NCBI GenBank assembly: GCA_023101885.1 | Contig: JALPQD010000246.1 | Span: forward strand, 248,001-312,000 | Reading direction: 5' to 3' | Source: Typhlomys cinereus | Lineage: Eukaryota > Chordata > Mammalia > Rodentia > Platacanthomyidae | DNA length: 64,000 bases | Part shown: positions 23,583 to 35,470 of the stretch, piece after piece | How positions within the stretch are numbered: the first letter of the stretch is position 1 | How the letters are laid out: the number at the start of each line of letters is the position of its first letter | Notes under the pieces: model-generated | Databases searched by the model: none | The model's input: only the letters and a program-made list of their open reading frames with translations | Told to the model about the DNA's origin: nothing | Program-made: the position numbers and the translations under genes

Positions 23583-23941
23583 TGTCATGGTTTGAAATGT
23601 GTCCCCCACAGTCTCCTGTGTTTGGCAAGTTCATGGCACCTTGAGAGGTGGAGCCTTGCTGGAGGAAGGCAGTCACAAGGGGTGGGCCTTGAGGTGGATG
23701 AGTCCCATCCTATCTTCCAGGAGAAGTCTGCCTTTCCTGCAAGCAATCTTGCAGCTCTCAGCTTCCAAGATGTCTGCGGTGACTTAGCCTCCTCCAACTT
23801 TGGCTAGCCAGCCATGCCACCTCTGCTTTGAGAGACTGTGCCTTCCCTCTGGAACCGTAAGCTGAATAAACCTCCCTTTCTCCCTTAAGTGGATCGACTT
23901 TGAGTATTCTCTCACAGCAATAGTTAAGAGTAACTGTTACA
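23583..23941 (+). repeat. 3' LTR of the MaLR provirus
   Basis: 359 bp, direct repeat of 21729-22084. Preceded by a short purine-rich stretch ('ctgtgggggccatgggtg', about 23563-23578) where the plus-strand primer tract should lie. AATAAA is again present near 23866. Confidence 0.93.
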
Positions 23942-24059
23942 ATCTCCTTCCATATGATATCAGTTGTTTTGAAGGTGATGATTTCTTAATCTTTTTGAAA
24001 AAATAAAACTCTGTAATTTCACCATTTTAAAAGAAAAAAAAGAAAGGCAATCAAGAAAA

Positions 24060-24215
24060 GAGGATGGATGCAAGATGGCTCACTGGGTAAAAGTTTGCTA
24101 TGCAAACTTGTTGATATAAAGTCCATTTCTAGAGCCAATGGATGTTAAAATGTGATTTCTACATGGATGTCATGAATACCCCTCCATCTAGCCTACACAC
24201 ATAAAATAATGATAA
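24060..24215 (+). repeat. B2-like SINE (plus), diverged
   Basis: 'gatgcaagatggctcactgg', 'gtaaaagtttgctatgc' and 'gatataaagtccatttcta' follow the tRNA-derived B2/B3 head. The element ends in ACACACATAAAATAATGATAAATAAAT. GAAAAGAG occurs on both sides (about 24054 and 24223) and may be the core of a target duplication. Confidence 0.65.
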
Positions 24216-25496
24216 ATAAATATGAAAAGAGAAGGAAATGCATTAAGGTTTGGAAATCTGGGAGGGAATTAACCATTAGGAGCTCTGCCTCAATCTCTTC
24301 AGTGTATTTTCAACTCTGACAACATTGTCATTGTAGAGCTACTTTGAAGGAGTTTCATGAGATTTAGGCTGGAAATTAATAATGCTCCAGATAATGAGCA
24401 GAAAAATGGAGTGGCTGAACGGTTTGGAAGGATGAGGTCTATCGAAAGAAAGAGACAAAACTCTTTAGTTAAAATTGCCTGGGGGTCACATTAGTATTTA
24501 ATCAGCACGAGGGTTAATGGCAGCATGGCGAGGCTGATTGACTTCGCAGTCAGCAGCATGCTGCATTAGGAGTACATATTTCAGTAGCAGATAATGCTTT
24601 AAAAGTTCTATAGCACTTTCCAGGAGTTTTCATTATTCTGAAATTAGAGACGTAGATTATAATATAGTGAGAATTAGTCCTACTCTAATGAACCTACAGT
24701 AACAGTCCATTAAGTTCAGAATCCTGAGCTCTGTAATTGATAATTTAAAAACTTTCACCATCTAGATGTAAAATACCATAAGCCTTGTTTTCACTCTAAA
24801 AATAAAGCCAAGCTCCTCCTGAAAGCAGTCATTCGAGTGTACTCTACTCTCCCTGGGGGGAGGGTGTTCATTTTCATGACTTGCATCAGTACCTTTATGA
24901 CTTCAGAAGTAACATTGCAGGTCACACATTGCTATGCAAAGTGTGAGTGCTTCCTACTAGGCAAGTGACATTGTACATTGATCTACAGCCCTTTTAAAGA
25001 CCCCTCTTTCCATTTAGGCATGAGACAGGCTAGACCAGAATTGAGTCTTCTCTCTTCCTCCTGTCCTGGCATATACATTTCAGCTAAGAAAAGACAAAAG
25101 AGGGGATGTACCTGTCAGAATCACACCTTTATTATGCTGCAAAACAGGTCTTGGAGAATTCTTGATTGTGTTTGAGCTCTATCCTATATAAGGTCTTAGA
25201 AGGAAGAACTCTTACCTCTAAGATTTCCTAATTTTGCATCCCCTGTTCCTAGAATATTTGCCTGTCTTATATGAGATGCACAATAGGTCTTTACAGAATG
25301 GGAATTTGTTGCTTGATAACTTCATAATCTTCCCTGTTATAACTTATCAAAATCACTGAGTGTTTAGATTCTTCATGGTACTGGAGTTCACATTTTCCAG
25401 AGTGATTTGGGATGTGGTGATGTCCTGTCTTTGCATGAACAGGATACTTGTATCCATGGATCTATCAAGTTAGTTCCTTCTCAACCTGTCTCAGTT
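24216..25496. other. Non-coding sequence, includes a candidate conserved element
   Basis: No gene seen. The portion 24285-24800 is listed separately. The rest is unique sequence leading to the L1 target site at 25497-25510. Confidence 0.45.
24285..24800. other. Candidate conserved non-coding element
   Basis: Repeat-free stretch with many TAAT/ATTA cores, a PBX/MEIS-like TGATTGAC (about 24535-24542), 'gtcagcagcatgctgcatt' and balanced base composition between 24380 and 24660. It resembles developmental enhancers in texture. Without a second genome this remains a guess. Confidence 0.3.
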
Positions 25497-26582
25497 CTCA
25501 GAACCAGTCTTTTTTTTATATAATACATTTTTTATTATTATTTCAGCTCATACAAACTTAATAGGTACACCAGCTCCCTCCCTCCCTCCTCCCCCCCCGA
25601 ACCCCCTACTCCCCCTCCCCTCACCCCTCCCACCCCATCCCCCGTGCCTCTTGACCCGATTCCCAGAGTCCTTTCTTGTGCATGCCTGACTCTCCTCTGG
25701 GCCCTCCTCTCCGATGACGTACAAGGACCCAGTGGCATTTCCCTGAACCCCTACCTGTGTTCCCCTTAAGCATAGGAACACTACTGTGGCTGTCAATCCC
25801 TTGCCTCCAAGGATCTTGGTGCCTTTAGCAGATGCTAGACTTTGTGAGGTCAATAGTGTATTGGACATTGCGCCGGGTATACAATGTCCAATTGTGATTG
25901 CTTCGGCCCTAACTTGTGTGGAGTATCTTGCAAATCATTGCTCCTCCCATCCTTTTGCTCTTACACTCTTACCGCCCCCTCTTCTGCAAATGTCCCTGAG
26001 CTTCAGGATGGGGAGAGATTAGGCTGGCCTAGTTCTAGGTGGTTGATATAGAGTCTCTGAAGTTCTGGATAGTGGTTTGTTGATTTTCTTTTGCAGTTTT
26101 GTTGCTCCTGTAATGCCCTTCACTCCATCGTGATGGGCACTGTATGTCACCCCCTAGACAGAGACAGAAAGCTGTTAAACTGGAGTCTTATCATAAGAGC
26201 ACATTCAAGGGTAGATGTATACTTATACCCAAAATTGGAATCGCAGGGTCATATGGCATTAGGCAATGGGAGGGATCAATCACCCATTTGCAAAATGGTT
26301 ACTTTTTAATCTGCCAGACTATATGCCCTCCCCTTCTGTTGAGTTCATACCCCCTTAGTTGTAAATGATCAGGAACGAATTGTGAACTTAACTAGGTGTC
26401 ACATTACTTTCTTGCAGTCCTTGATGGAGGCCTATTTTCTCTACTGTAACATGGTCATTTCTCTCCTTGTTTCTGGTGTGGCCCTCCAACCCCATCCCTC
26501 CTGTTCATAATCCTTGCAATTACTGTAGGTAATACATAGATTTACCTATGAGTGTCTCAAGATGGGCTGGGTGGGTTTGGTA

Positions 26583-27188
26583 TTAGGAGCCACCTATTAG
26601 GGAGTACATAGGGTGCTTAATTTTCTGGGTCTGGGATACTTCACTTAATATAATTGTTTCTAATGACATCCATTTCCCAGCAAATTCCAGTAATTCATCA
26701 TTTTTGATGGCTGAGTAGTACTCCATTGTATAGATGTACCACAGTTTCCTTATCCACTCGTCAACTGTTGGACATTTGAGTTGATTCCATGTCTTTGCTA
26801 TTGTAAACAGTGCTGCTATGAACATGGTCGTGCTTGTGCTATCAAGGTGAACCTCTGCTGTATGGGGGGTTATACCCAAAAGTGGAATCGCAGGATCATA
26901 TGGCATTTCAATCTTTAATTTCTTTAAGAATCTCCAGACGGCTCACCAGAGTGGCTGTATGAGCCTGCACTCCCACCAGCAATATAGGAGAGTTCCCCTC
27001 TCTCCACATCCTCTCCAGCATTTGTTGTTGTTTGTATTGTGGATTTTTGCCATCCTGACCGGGGTGAGATGATATCTCAGGGAAGTTTTGATTTGCATTT
27101 CCCTGATGGCTAAGGAAGTGGAGCATGTTTTAAGATATTTGTTAGACATTTTAATTTCATCCCTGGTAAAATTTCTGTTAAGTTCTAG
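26583..27188 (-). pseudogene. L1 ORF2 C-terminal fragment (copy 3, sense part)
   Basis: Encodes the C-terminal end of L1 ORF2p: landmarks include [50 protein letters not shown] and SLIGGS before the stop. In full-length L1 this region carries the cysteine-rich nucleic-acid-binding motif. The frame is intact except for one TGA at 26943-26945. The related copy at 44332-47639 has CGA at this place, so the stop is a likely CpG-to-TpG decay. Cut off from the promoter, endonuclease and reverse transcriptase, so not functional. Confidence 0.9.
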
Positions 27189-27191
27189 GGA

Positions 27192-27804
27192 GGTATTACC
27201 ATACCGAACCTTAGTGTATATTACAAATCCATAGTTATAAAAACAGCCTGGTACTGGCTCCTAAATAGACACACAGATCAATGGATAAGGATTGAAGACC
27301 CAGATATAAGCCCACAAAATTACAACCATTTGGTCTTTGACAAAGGGGCCCAAAGAATCCAATGGAAAAAGAACAGCATCTTCAACAAATGGTGCTGGCA
27401 AAACTGGATCTCCACATGCAGAAGATTAAAGCTGGACCCACACTTGTCACCATGTACAAGACTTAATTCCAAATGGATCAAGGACCTTGATATCAGGCCA
27501 GAGACTATAAAAACCATAGTTGAAAGGATAGGGAACTCCCTTGAGCTGATTGGGCTAGGCCAACATTTCCTAAACAGACATCCAATGGCACAGTCACTGC
27601 TACCAACTCTCAACATTTGGGATCTTGTGAAATTAAAGAGCTTTTGTTCAGATAAAGAGATTGTAACACGAGCTCAAAGGCAACCCACAGAATGGGAGAA
27701 AATCTTCACTAACCACATATCTGATAGAGCTCTACTGTCCAGAGTGCACAAAGAACTTAGAAAATTAAACACCAAGGAAACCAATGGCCCAATTAAAAAA
27801 TGGG
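27192..27804 (+). pseudogene. L1 ORF2 fragment in the inverted segment (copy 3)
   Basis: Encodes the ORF2p stretch after the reverse transcriptase domain: landmarks are [44 protein letters not shown] and NTKETNGPIKKW. The last of these ends at the target duplication. Its direction is opposite to 26583-27188, although the two are neighbours in an intact ORF2. The open frame of 172 codons at 27330-27848 runs past the element into flanking DNA and starts inside ORF2, so it is not a gene. Confidence 0.9.
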
Positions 27805-27818
27805 CTCAGAACCAGTCT

Positions 27819-29999
27819 TACTCTCTGATTCAGTTTTCTGCTTCCTAATGCTTCCTTGGGCTTCTGTCAGGTTCCTTTGAACCTACAGCCTGCTCAGCAT
27901 GCACATTCACATAGCTAGTCTGGAAGTCAGACTGAATCCCAATGTCTGGGGACATCTGGTGCTCAAGCCTCGTCTCTGAAAATGAATTCCCAGCCCTACT
28001 CTTGCCTTTAGTGCTCATGGTAAGTGGACACTGCTTCAAAGGGTCTGGACTCTCACCGCACAGTGCTTGTATCATTTCTCACCATGTCTTAGAACTCATG
28101 ACATGAAAATTTCGGTAATCGACACTCTACCAGATTAAGTTCACCATGAAACCACAGGCTGGTCCGTGTTAGACTAATGGATTTACAACCCTGTAGAGAC
28201 TCTTACATCCCTAGGGATTACACAGTTGGCTTCATGCCATTGCCAATAGTGATAGGACAGGGAGACACCTTGCCCAAAAGTTACAATGAATCTGTTTCAG
28301 GTACAGATGAAACAAACAATGTTCTGGTTCTTTTGCATGATCTAATTTAAAGAATGCAATAGGAAATGAATTTGATTCTCAAATACAGGTCAACCAGGAG
28401 ACACTACACAAAATGATAAAAATGATTTATTTCTACAGTTAATAGTGACAAATTCTGTTATGATAAACCTGAGAAATAAGCATTTCGGAATTTGCTTCCT
28501 ATCATATTATGTCCTTTGTTAAAAGCCTCAAGCAACATTCTATTTCCCAACAACCAAAGTGAAGTGTCTTTAGATGTCAGCAAAACAGTCCACCAATTCT
28601 GCATCCCCCCTGCTTAGACTTCTGAGGAATCCTTCCACACTCCTCTCATGCGCCACGGTGCTTCTCTGCCACATTTCTTTGGCTTTGTGTTCATCTTGCT
28701 TTGACAGACACATGTCTCAGTCTCCACAGAACCCAAAGAAATATGGGAAAAATATCAGACTTTGAAGTTGGCAACCTGGGATCAAACCCATTTTTTTCCT
28801 CTCTATGTGGCTAATATAAAAATGAACAACACAGATAAAATAGACAGCTTGATTCATGACACACAGAATATTTATTACCTGAGAGCCAAAGATTGATTTT
28901 ATGTATTCTTTGGTGTTCATAGTTTAAGTTATGCAGAAGAATGTAGACTGGTGTTGCATGCAGAAGCAGTAACTACAATCTTAGCTTTGGTATTCTTTTG
29001 CCTGCTAGTTCTCTTGGGCAAATCCTTAAAGTATTTGAACTCATTCTTTATCAGTAGAAAGTCAGAGCCTGTATTTTATATAATATGTGTTAATATATAT
29101 GTATGTATACATAATAGATATAGAATATAATTCAAATTATATTATGTACACACATACACACACATAAACATATTCACCTTAACATTTCCATTTTGAAGAA
29201 TGGATATCACACAGTTCTTCCTTCTCTTTATTTGGACACTCTAGATGGTTGATAAATTAACTATTTTAAATTTTTATGATATTTGAAAGATTCCTAATTT
29301 ATTGTGTATCTGCCTTATAGCAATTAATTTACATTTCTTTCAAATAAGAACTGACTCACTTCCATTATTTATCTTAGTGCTTCTGTTCATGCTTATATTT
29401 TGGAGATCTGGGGTTTGCATAAATATATGATACAGATGATAATAATCATGAATTATTTCTTTCTAAAATTGCAGATAATATCCAAGGATAGTGTCCAAAA
29501 ACTGGGGGAACTAGAACAATGATCATGTATGTGTCCATGTTAAAAAGATAACAAAACACCACAAACTAGATAATTGGTGAAAAAGTAACCATGTCTGACC
29601 TGAAGTTTGCACTGCTTCCCAAGGGAGCATTTTTTTCCCCTTACATGTAGAGGCGGATAAATTCTCTTCCTTAAACTCACTGCAGAAGGACCAATCCCAT
29701 CATGATAGTGAAGCCTTTGTGATGAAATAATCATCCAAAGTTCTCTCTCTCCTTTTCTCTCCTTTTCCCTCTCTCTCTCTTACTACTGTCAGTTTCATAA
29801 CCACTATGATGAATTTAGTCATTTTCATGCCATATTTCCCAAACCCATCTCCCCCCTTTTCCATTGAAAAATTTTTTCTCTCTCTCTTGCTCTCCCTCCT
29901 TCTTCATGCCGGTATTGGGTGTGTGGGCCATCCAGGTTCATCAGTTGCTTGCGCTGTCATGTATTACCCTGTATGAGTCAGGGGTCTATGAAGGACAGA
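27819..29999. other. Non-coding sequence with simple repeats
   Basis: No gene seen. A pyrimidine-rich tract at about 29745-29905 followed by 'tgtgggccatccaggttc' may be an old antisense L1 3' UTR, but I cannot confirm it. A TATA/CACA-rich stretch lies at 29080-29170. Confidence 0.4.
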
Positions 30000-30600
30000 A
30001 TCTCTAGAATGTAGTATATATGAATAAGTTTACTAAATGAACTCACAATAAAAAACAGTGTTCTTCCGAGTAGCCACCTGTAGCTGCTTCTTTCTTCACT
30101 GGAATGTCTCACAAAGCTGAAAGATCACGAGAAGGTCTTGAGCCTCTACCTCGCTGGAGGTTGGAAGATGCTGGGTTCCTATGTCGGTGAAGATAGGCTG
30201 GTTGGTTCATGTCAGTCATGAACAGCAGCAAGGCCTAGAGACCAGGCTCCAAAGGCAGTGGGAACAGTGGCAAGGTGGAAAGAATGAAGTTCCGAGTCAT
30301 CCAAGGATAGAGGCAGCAGCGGCAGCAACAAAGAAGGTAAAGAAGATGCTCTAAAATGGCAACAACTCTCATAGAGTGAATGCAACATTGAGTCACACAG
30401 GATAAGGGAAGAGCAAGTCCCTTTTCTTTGTGCTTCCTATTATCCAGTTGACCGCTGGAAAATACCACCCACTATGGGCTGGGTTTTCTCATCAAGTCAT
30501 CAAGTACCTGCAGGCTTATTCAGGGGCCTGCTCCAACCATTAACTCTCCATAGCTGTGCCCCCAAGACAGTCTGCAACCATCAAGTTGACACTAAAATGT
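30000..30600 (-). repeat. URR1/MER-like interspersed repeat, tentative
   Basis: Contains 'cccactatgggctgggttt', 'catcaagtacctgcaggc' and 'accatcaagttgacac', the same phrase order as the minus-oriented repeat at 2092-2500 (cccactcaccatgggctggg ... ctgcagg ... tcaaattgata). Its inner part differs, so it may be a related subfamily or a composite. Confidence 0.4.
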
Positions 30601-30648
30601 AACCATAACATACCCAAACAGCATCTCTTAATACCAACACTTGGGATG

Positions 30649-30686
30649 TTAGCTTTCAGCACGTGCATTAGCTTTCAGCACGTGCA
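30649..30686. repeat. Perfect 19-bp tandem duplication with E-boxes
   Basis: TTAGCTTTCAGCACGTGCA occurs twice head to tail. Each copy holds a palindromic E-box CACGTG (30660-30665 and 30679-30684). Confidence 0.9.
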
Positions 30687-31274
30687 TTTCTTCAGAAAGG
30701 ATGAATTTCAGAAGGAAACCATAGCACATGGTATTTATATAAAATAACTCACTGTGAAGATCAAAGACACAGTGACCTTGGAAAGGCACAGAACAGTATA
30801 AAGGACAAGATGAAATTCAGGGCAGTTGAGGATGTAAAAAAAATCAATTTTTGCTTTTCTTTGCTTATTGGAAACAATAGTCTTTTCCCGTTTTAATTTC
30901 CAAAAAAATGCTTTTTTCCCCCCTTTTTTGTGTGTGAATGATTCAGCCTCAAAGTACCAACTTGTGTAGTGGATTAAGACCCCCTAAAATAGATTCTAAG
31001 ATGCAGATTTAGAAGCAAGACTTTTGCTAAGATGGTAGGAACTGTAAAGGGATCAGGGAATGTGGGAGAGGAAAAGGGTGTGACATAGAAAAACAGAGCC
31101 AAGTGCACTCTGGGCAAAGTCTTGCCATTTTTTTTTTGTTAAAGCATTTTAAAATTTATTGTTTATTCAAGAAAAAGCCAATAAAATATGAATTTTTAAA
31201 GCTTTACATGTAAAGAAGCCAATCTTAGGAAAGTTTTACTTAACCAATAATTCTACAGTAGAATTCATGGGTAT
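30687..31274. other. Non-coding sequence, no gene seen
   Basis: AT-rich with several homopolymer T runs (for example 31130-31138). No repeat family or exon recognised. Confidence 0.5.
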
Positions 31275-31940
31275 ATTCTTTTTTAATATATTTTCTTTAC
31301 TTTTGTTTTCCTACTTTTACAAACATATTGAGTATTCATCCCAGCCCCCCTTCTTCCTCCTCCCTCCCATCACCTCCTTTCCCTTTGCCATTCCCTTCTA
31401 TCCTTCTGCTTGTGTGCTTCTATGGACCCTGGCTTGTTTACTCCTTTGGGGGCTCAGGCCTCTAAGGTATATCATGTGACCTCTCTTCAGGCCACCCCAC
31501 TGATATGTGCACTTCTCTTCACTCATCCAGCTTTAGATCCAAAGATTTCCACTGAAAGGTCCCATTCAATGGATATAATAACAGCTACTTGCAGAGCAGT
31601 TTTGATGTACTGTCTTCCTACCTACAGGTTTATTGTCTATCTTCCCTATTGATCTATTTCCTTCTCTTTTTTAGGTTCCTCTTCTAGTTTACAGTAACAG
31701 GGATTCAAGACCCACTTGTCAGAATGGTGCCAATGGGGTTTCCAATGTGGTCACACAGAGGTTCCCAAGAAGGCTGTGCTGACCTGGAGAGGGAAGCGTT
31801 GCTCTTTAGAGTCTTACTGGTTTCTGTACAAAACCATGGGAACCTTGATGGCTAACACAGTCTTCCAAAAAATGGAATTGCTCTTGTTGAGTTTAGAAGT
31901 AAAAGCACATTCTGTACTTCATAAATAGACAACCTAATAA
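31275..31940 (-). repeat. Old L1 3'-UTR-like remnant (minus), tentative
   Basis: Opens like 7390-7535 ('cctacttttacaaacatatt' then a C/T-rich tract to about 31410) and continues with 'cactgaaaggtcccattcaa' and 'ttgatgtactgtcttcc'. The two related starts suggest one old family in minus orientation. Its far end is not clear and may extend beyond 32300. Confidence 0.4.
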
Positions 31941-34900
31941 AATGCAGGCATCTATAACCAGCATAATGGCCATGACCTTACCAAGAGAGGGAGCTTTTTG
32001 ATCACGGACTCAACAAGTGAAATTTTTCTTCAGAGGACTGTCTCAAAAAGACAAACAAAAGTCCAGGCAGACTAATAAAATCTCCCAATACATGAACAAA
32101 GCCTAGGGTTGACAATTAAGGTCCTCCAAAGTCTTCCCAATCATTTGACATTGTGGAACTTGATCATGTGCTAAGTTTACTCTTGACAACTGTGCAATCA
32201 GGCTTCAAAACAAAGTTTAGCAGCAAAAGAAATTCACATAAAGTTTGAGGTAAGTTCTCAATTTGGTGTGATAGACTTGTCCTAAAATGTAGACCTCTTG
32301 AGTTCTTAACTTTATCTCTTTTTCGTGATCCATTCATTTATATTACTCCAGATCCCCTCCCCATGACAGGACCAAACCAAAGACTGATGTCCTCTTGGAT
32401 GAAATGTTTTAGAAACGGACATAAATTAACATTTTATGTTTATAAAATCCACATGGTCACTATTGCTTGGCGATAGCTTGGAAATCTGGCACATTTAAAA
32501 CCAACCACTTCTTATGCCTTGTTCTTAATCAGAAAATTATATTCAATTTGAGATCCTGTCAGTATATGGATATGTAGTTGGTCTCAACCATATTGTAAAT
32601 TCTAGAGTTGTTTAATTGATTTAAGAGATACAGGCCTAAGGGTCTACTCATTTCATTCATTCGATTCCTAGTTTATAACCCCATTATTTTCAGGAAAGGA
32701 TATGCCATGTGGCAGAGTAGGAACAAACCATGTTTGGGTCCCTGGTGGCAGACAGAGGGGCCTTGTGGGTTAATTCTGGAGGAGTTCCTTGGAGACCATG
32801 AAGAAGTTTGAGGCTAGATTGCGATCTTTTTCTTTACGCTTTAATTTTGAACCAGAGCATTAGAATTGACATTTTTCAGTTGATAGGTATTTTTCTAGAT
32901 ATTCTCTGGGGCTTTCAAAGTAGGCTAAAAGGTTTTTGAAGGATGGGAAAATGAGACTTTCATATTTGTGATTTCCATTGCCGCTATCATTGAGAAAATT
33001 AGCTCTATGCAAGAGAACAGAGCAAACAAGACAGTATTGCTTTCCAGGGTTCCAGCCAGACTTCTGTCAGTGCATGGTATCCTTCATCACGCCAGAAGAA
33101 AGACATAATTTTTCTTTGTTCAAATAATGTTATTCAAAATTAAACAGAAGAATAGATTAATGACATGAGCTTTCATAAAAATATCTGATTCTAAAAGTTC
33201 TGCTAAACATAGACTTTCATCTAGGAATATGGAGCTTCAAGTGGCACAGTTTATGACTAATGATTGCTGGGTTTTTACAAGACAACAAATTCACAAATAA
33301 TCTTTGGAAGCATTGAGTGGAGTGTATGGAAACCAACAGGGTAATGAACTTGAGAGGGTAGCTTCAACCTAAGCAAAATGAATCATCTTCTTAACACCTG
33401 AAAATGACATTTCAGGTCATTCATGAGTCAAAAAGTCTGTGGGCTTTGGCTGATGGCTTTAAATCTTATACACAGTGAAGAGAAGGCACCAATTATTTCC
33501 AAATCGGTATAGAATGAAGTATTTCTCCCTTTATGCTTATAACTTCAGGGCATAGTTCCAATGCACAGCTATTTCTGTCTGCTTCACAGGAAATTGCTTA
33601 CAAAATAACACTTGTCAGGCATTCACAAAGGGAAATACTTTTCCTTTGCTGTCATAATTTTTTTTAACATGCAAAAGTTACAGTAGAGAAATTGCAGAAT
33701 TCATATCATCCATTGTCCAGGGAAGGAGTATTTTGGAATGAATGTGTTTTTAATTCTTTTATGAGCATGAAGGGCATACAAGGATGTGATTATCCTTTTC
33801 TTCTTGACAGATTAGACCTGCCATCTCTATGAAATGTACTTTTTATTCTCTCAGAATTATTCCTGTGCTAAAGTCTATTTTTTTGTGATAGTAACATACG
33901 CATTCTAGCTAATCTGTTGGCTTCTATTTTGTGATCTGTTTTTCTATTTTTGCAGCCTACTTTTCTCTTTGCACGTGAACCACAGCTTTGCAGAGAGCAT
34001 TTAAGGGAGTCATGCAGTGTGTCCGGTCTAAGAATCTTAAATCTTTTGATTGGAATGCCTATTCTATTCCCATTTAATGACAGCAGAGATACTGTTTACT
34101 TTTCATCCACTGTTTAATTGAATGTTCACATATGAGATTATTTTGTCATTGCTTTGCTAGTGTTTCTGAATGTGAAATGCTTGTGTTGACTTTTAATTAT
34201 ATTTGTGAAGTCTTTATTTATAAATTCTTCTATAATTTACAAAGGGAATACTTAATTTTTGGGTTTGGTTTTTCATTTCTCTCTGTTACTATTGTATTGT
34301 AGGATTTTTTTTTTCTGTGTGCATTTGTGTTAAATGGATACTGTTCACCATCATCTACATTTCTCCATTCTTATAACTGTTTAATAGTAAAAAACGAAGC
34401 TAAGGAAAATAAAGGAAAAATTCAAGTTTTTAGAAATTCTTTATTCGAAACACAAAAACAATCCATTTGAGTAGCTCGATAGTTCAGGAAATAGCAAAAT
34501 ACATTAATTAATTTGAAATTTCAGCACATAATTTAAAATGAAAAAAGAAGACTGAAGAAAATTGAGCTGGTGTAATATGAAACATAGCCAAAGTACATTC
34601 AATAACAGAATAGTTAGAATGGAAAAGAATTTACAAAACAATGTCTAGCAAAGTCGGAAATTTGATGAGAAAGTATCATGTAGAGATACAAGAAACTGCG
34701 TAAACCCAAGCACATAACTGCCAAGAAAATAACAGAGTCTCACACCCAGGGAGATTATTCCTGGACATGAACTTTCTACCTTTTTGCCTTATTTTTCTTA
34801 ATTTATTCTTTCAGATGATATTTTGCAAAGTTATTTCTTAATTTCTAAACATTGATCACTACTGACTTATATTGTACAGCATATTTTGTATTTATCTTTT

Positions 34901-35060
34901 TTCTGAATCTATAAAATACATATTAACTTTAGTGGATTTCCTTGGGCATTTAGAAATATTAAAGAGGCTATCTACAAAGATTGTTCAAGCTCTTCTCTCG
35001 TATGGAGAATTTGGTTACTTTATCCTGATTCATTATAGTTATATATTTAACTTATTAGTT
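31941..35060. other. Non-coding sequence, no gene seen
   Basis: Three kilobases of unique-looking AT-rich DNA. No exon, RNA gene or named repeat supported. The text 33960-34030 ('tttgcacgtgaaccacagc') is less AT-rich, but nothing specific is seen. Confidence 0.45.
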
Positions 35061-35106
35061 TTTTTTCTTTTTACTCCTTTTAAAAATGTTTTATTTATTT
35101 GTTTAC

Positions 35107-35140
<34 letters not shown>

Positions 35141-35318
35141 ACTTCAGGAATCATCCTGGATTGTTCTATCTCCATTCTTTTTGCCTCACCCACCCACCAG
35201 GAACAGGAGTGAAGGCTGTGGCTGTTTCCACAAGGCAATTTTACATGGGACTTGGGATCTGAACTCAGGACCTTGTACTTGCGTGATCTTAACTCTAAGC
35301 CATCTCTCCAGCCCTCTC
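35061..35318 (-). repeat. B2-like SINE (minus) with (TG)n tail
   Basis: The reverse complement begins 'agggctggagagatggctta', then 'gtacaaggtcctgagttcag', the tRNA-like head with its B box. It then shares a body with the SINE at 43919-44185 and a (TG)n tract (35109-35138) leading to an A-rich tail. CTCCTTT occurs on both sides (about 35083 and 35315) as a weak hint of target duplication. It has far fewer CpGs than the 43919 copy, so it is older. Confidence 0.7.
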
Positions 35319-35324
35319 CTTTAT

Positions 35325-35470
35325 TTTTTACATTGCATACACGAATGTAGTGAATTTGTAATATTTTCGTCCCTTAGTCCCTAATTTCATCCCCCTCCTT
35401 TTCCCCTTATAACCCTTCATCTACCCTTCCAGGCTCCCTCCCATTTTCAGATCTTTTCACTTGTATGGCT
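35325..35470 (-). repeat. Pyrimidine-rich old repeat remnant, tentative
   Basis: T-rich start and a C/T-rich block ('ccccctccttttcccctta') like an antisense L1 3' UTR. Only texture supports this. Confidence 0.25.

Larger units (their letters stand above)
21729..23941 (+). mobile_element. Complete ERVL-MaLR provirus (ORR1/MT-like)
   Basis: A full LTR-internal-LTR element of 2,213 bp. Both LTRs start TGTCATGG and end GTTACA. ATCTC, a 5-bp duplication typical of ERVL-type integration, flanks it at 21724-21728 and 23942-23946. The LTR text ('gaaatgtgtcccccacag', 'gtggagccttgct', 'gtgggccttgaggtgg', 'aataaacc') matches the MaLR LTR pattern of rodents (ORR1/MT). The internal region is only about 1.5 kb and shows no reverse transcriptase, so it is non-autonomous, as MaLRs are. 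The LTRs differ at roughly a dozen positions plus two small indels by hand count, about 96% identity, which suggests a moderately recent insertion. Confidence 0.92.
25511..27804 (-). mobile_element. L1 copy 3: 2.3-kb L1 with inverted 5' segment
   Basis: Reading leftward, 27188-25511 is sense L1: the ORF2 C-terminus, then a stop at 26583, then the 3' UTR with its G-rich block, ending in AATAATAATAAAAAATG and a tail. The remaining 27192-27804 is L1 in the opposite orientation and carries the part of ORF2 immediately upstream. This is a twin-priming inversion with almost no loss at the junction (about 27189). The exact duplication CTCAGAACCAGTCT lies at 25497-25510 and 27805-27818, proving one insertion event rather than two. 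Confidence 0.93.

Noticed and set aside
27330..27848. A 172-codon open frame looking like a protein gene
   Set aside because: It is the inverted ORF2 piece of an L1 that reads out into flanking DNA.
34872..35384. A 170-codon plus-strand open frame
   Set aside because: It crosses a (TG)n tract and an antisense SINE, giving a Cys-Val run. It is not a gene.
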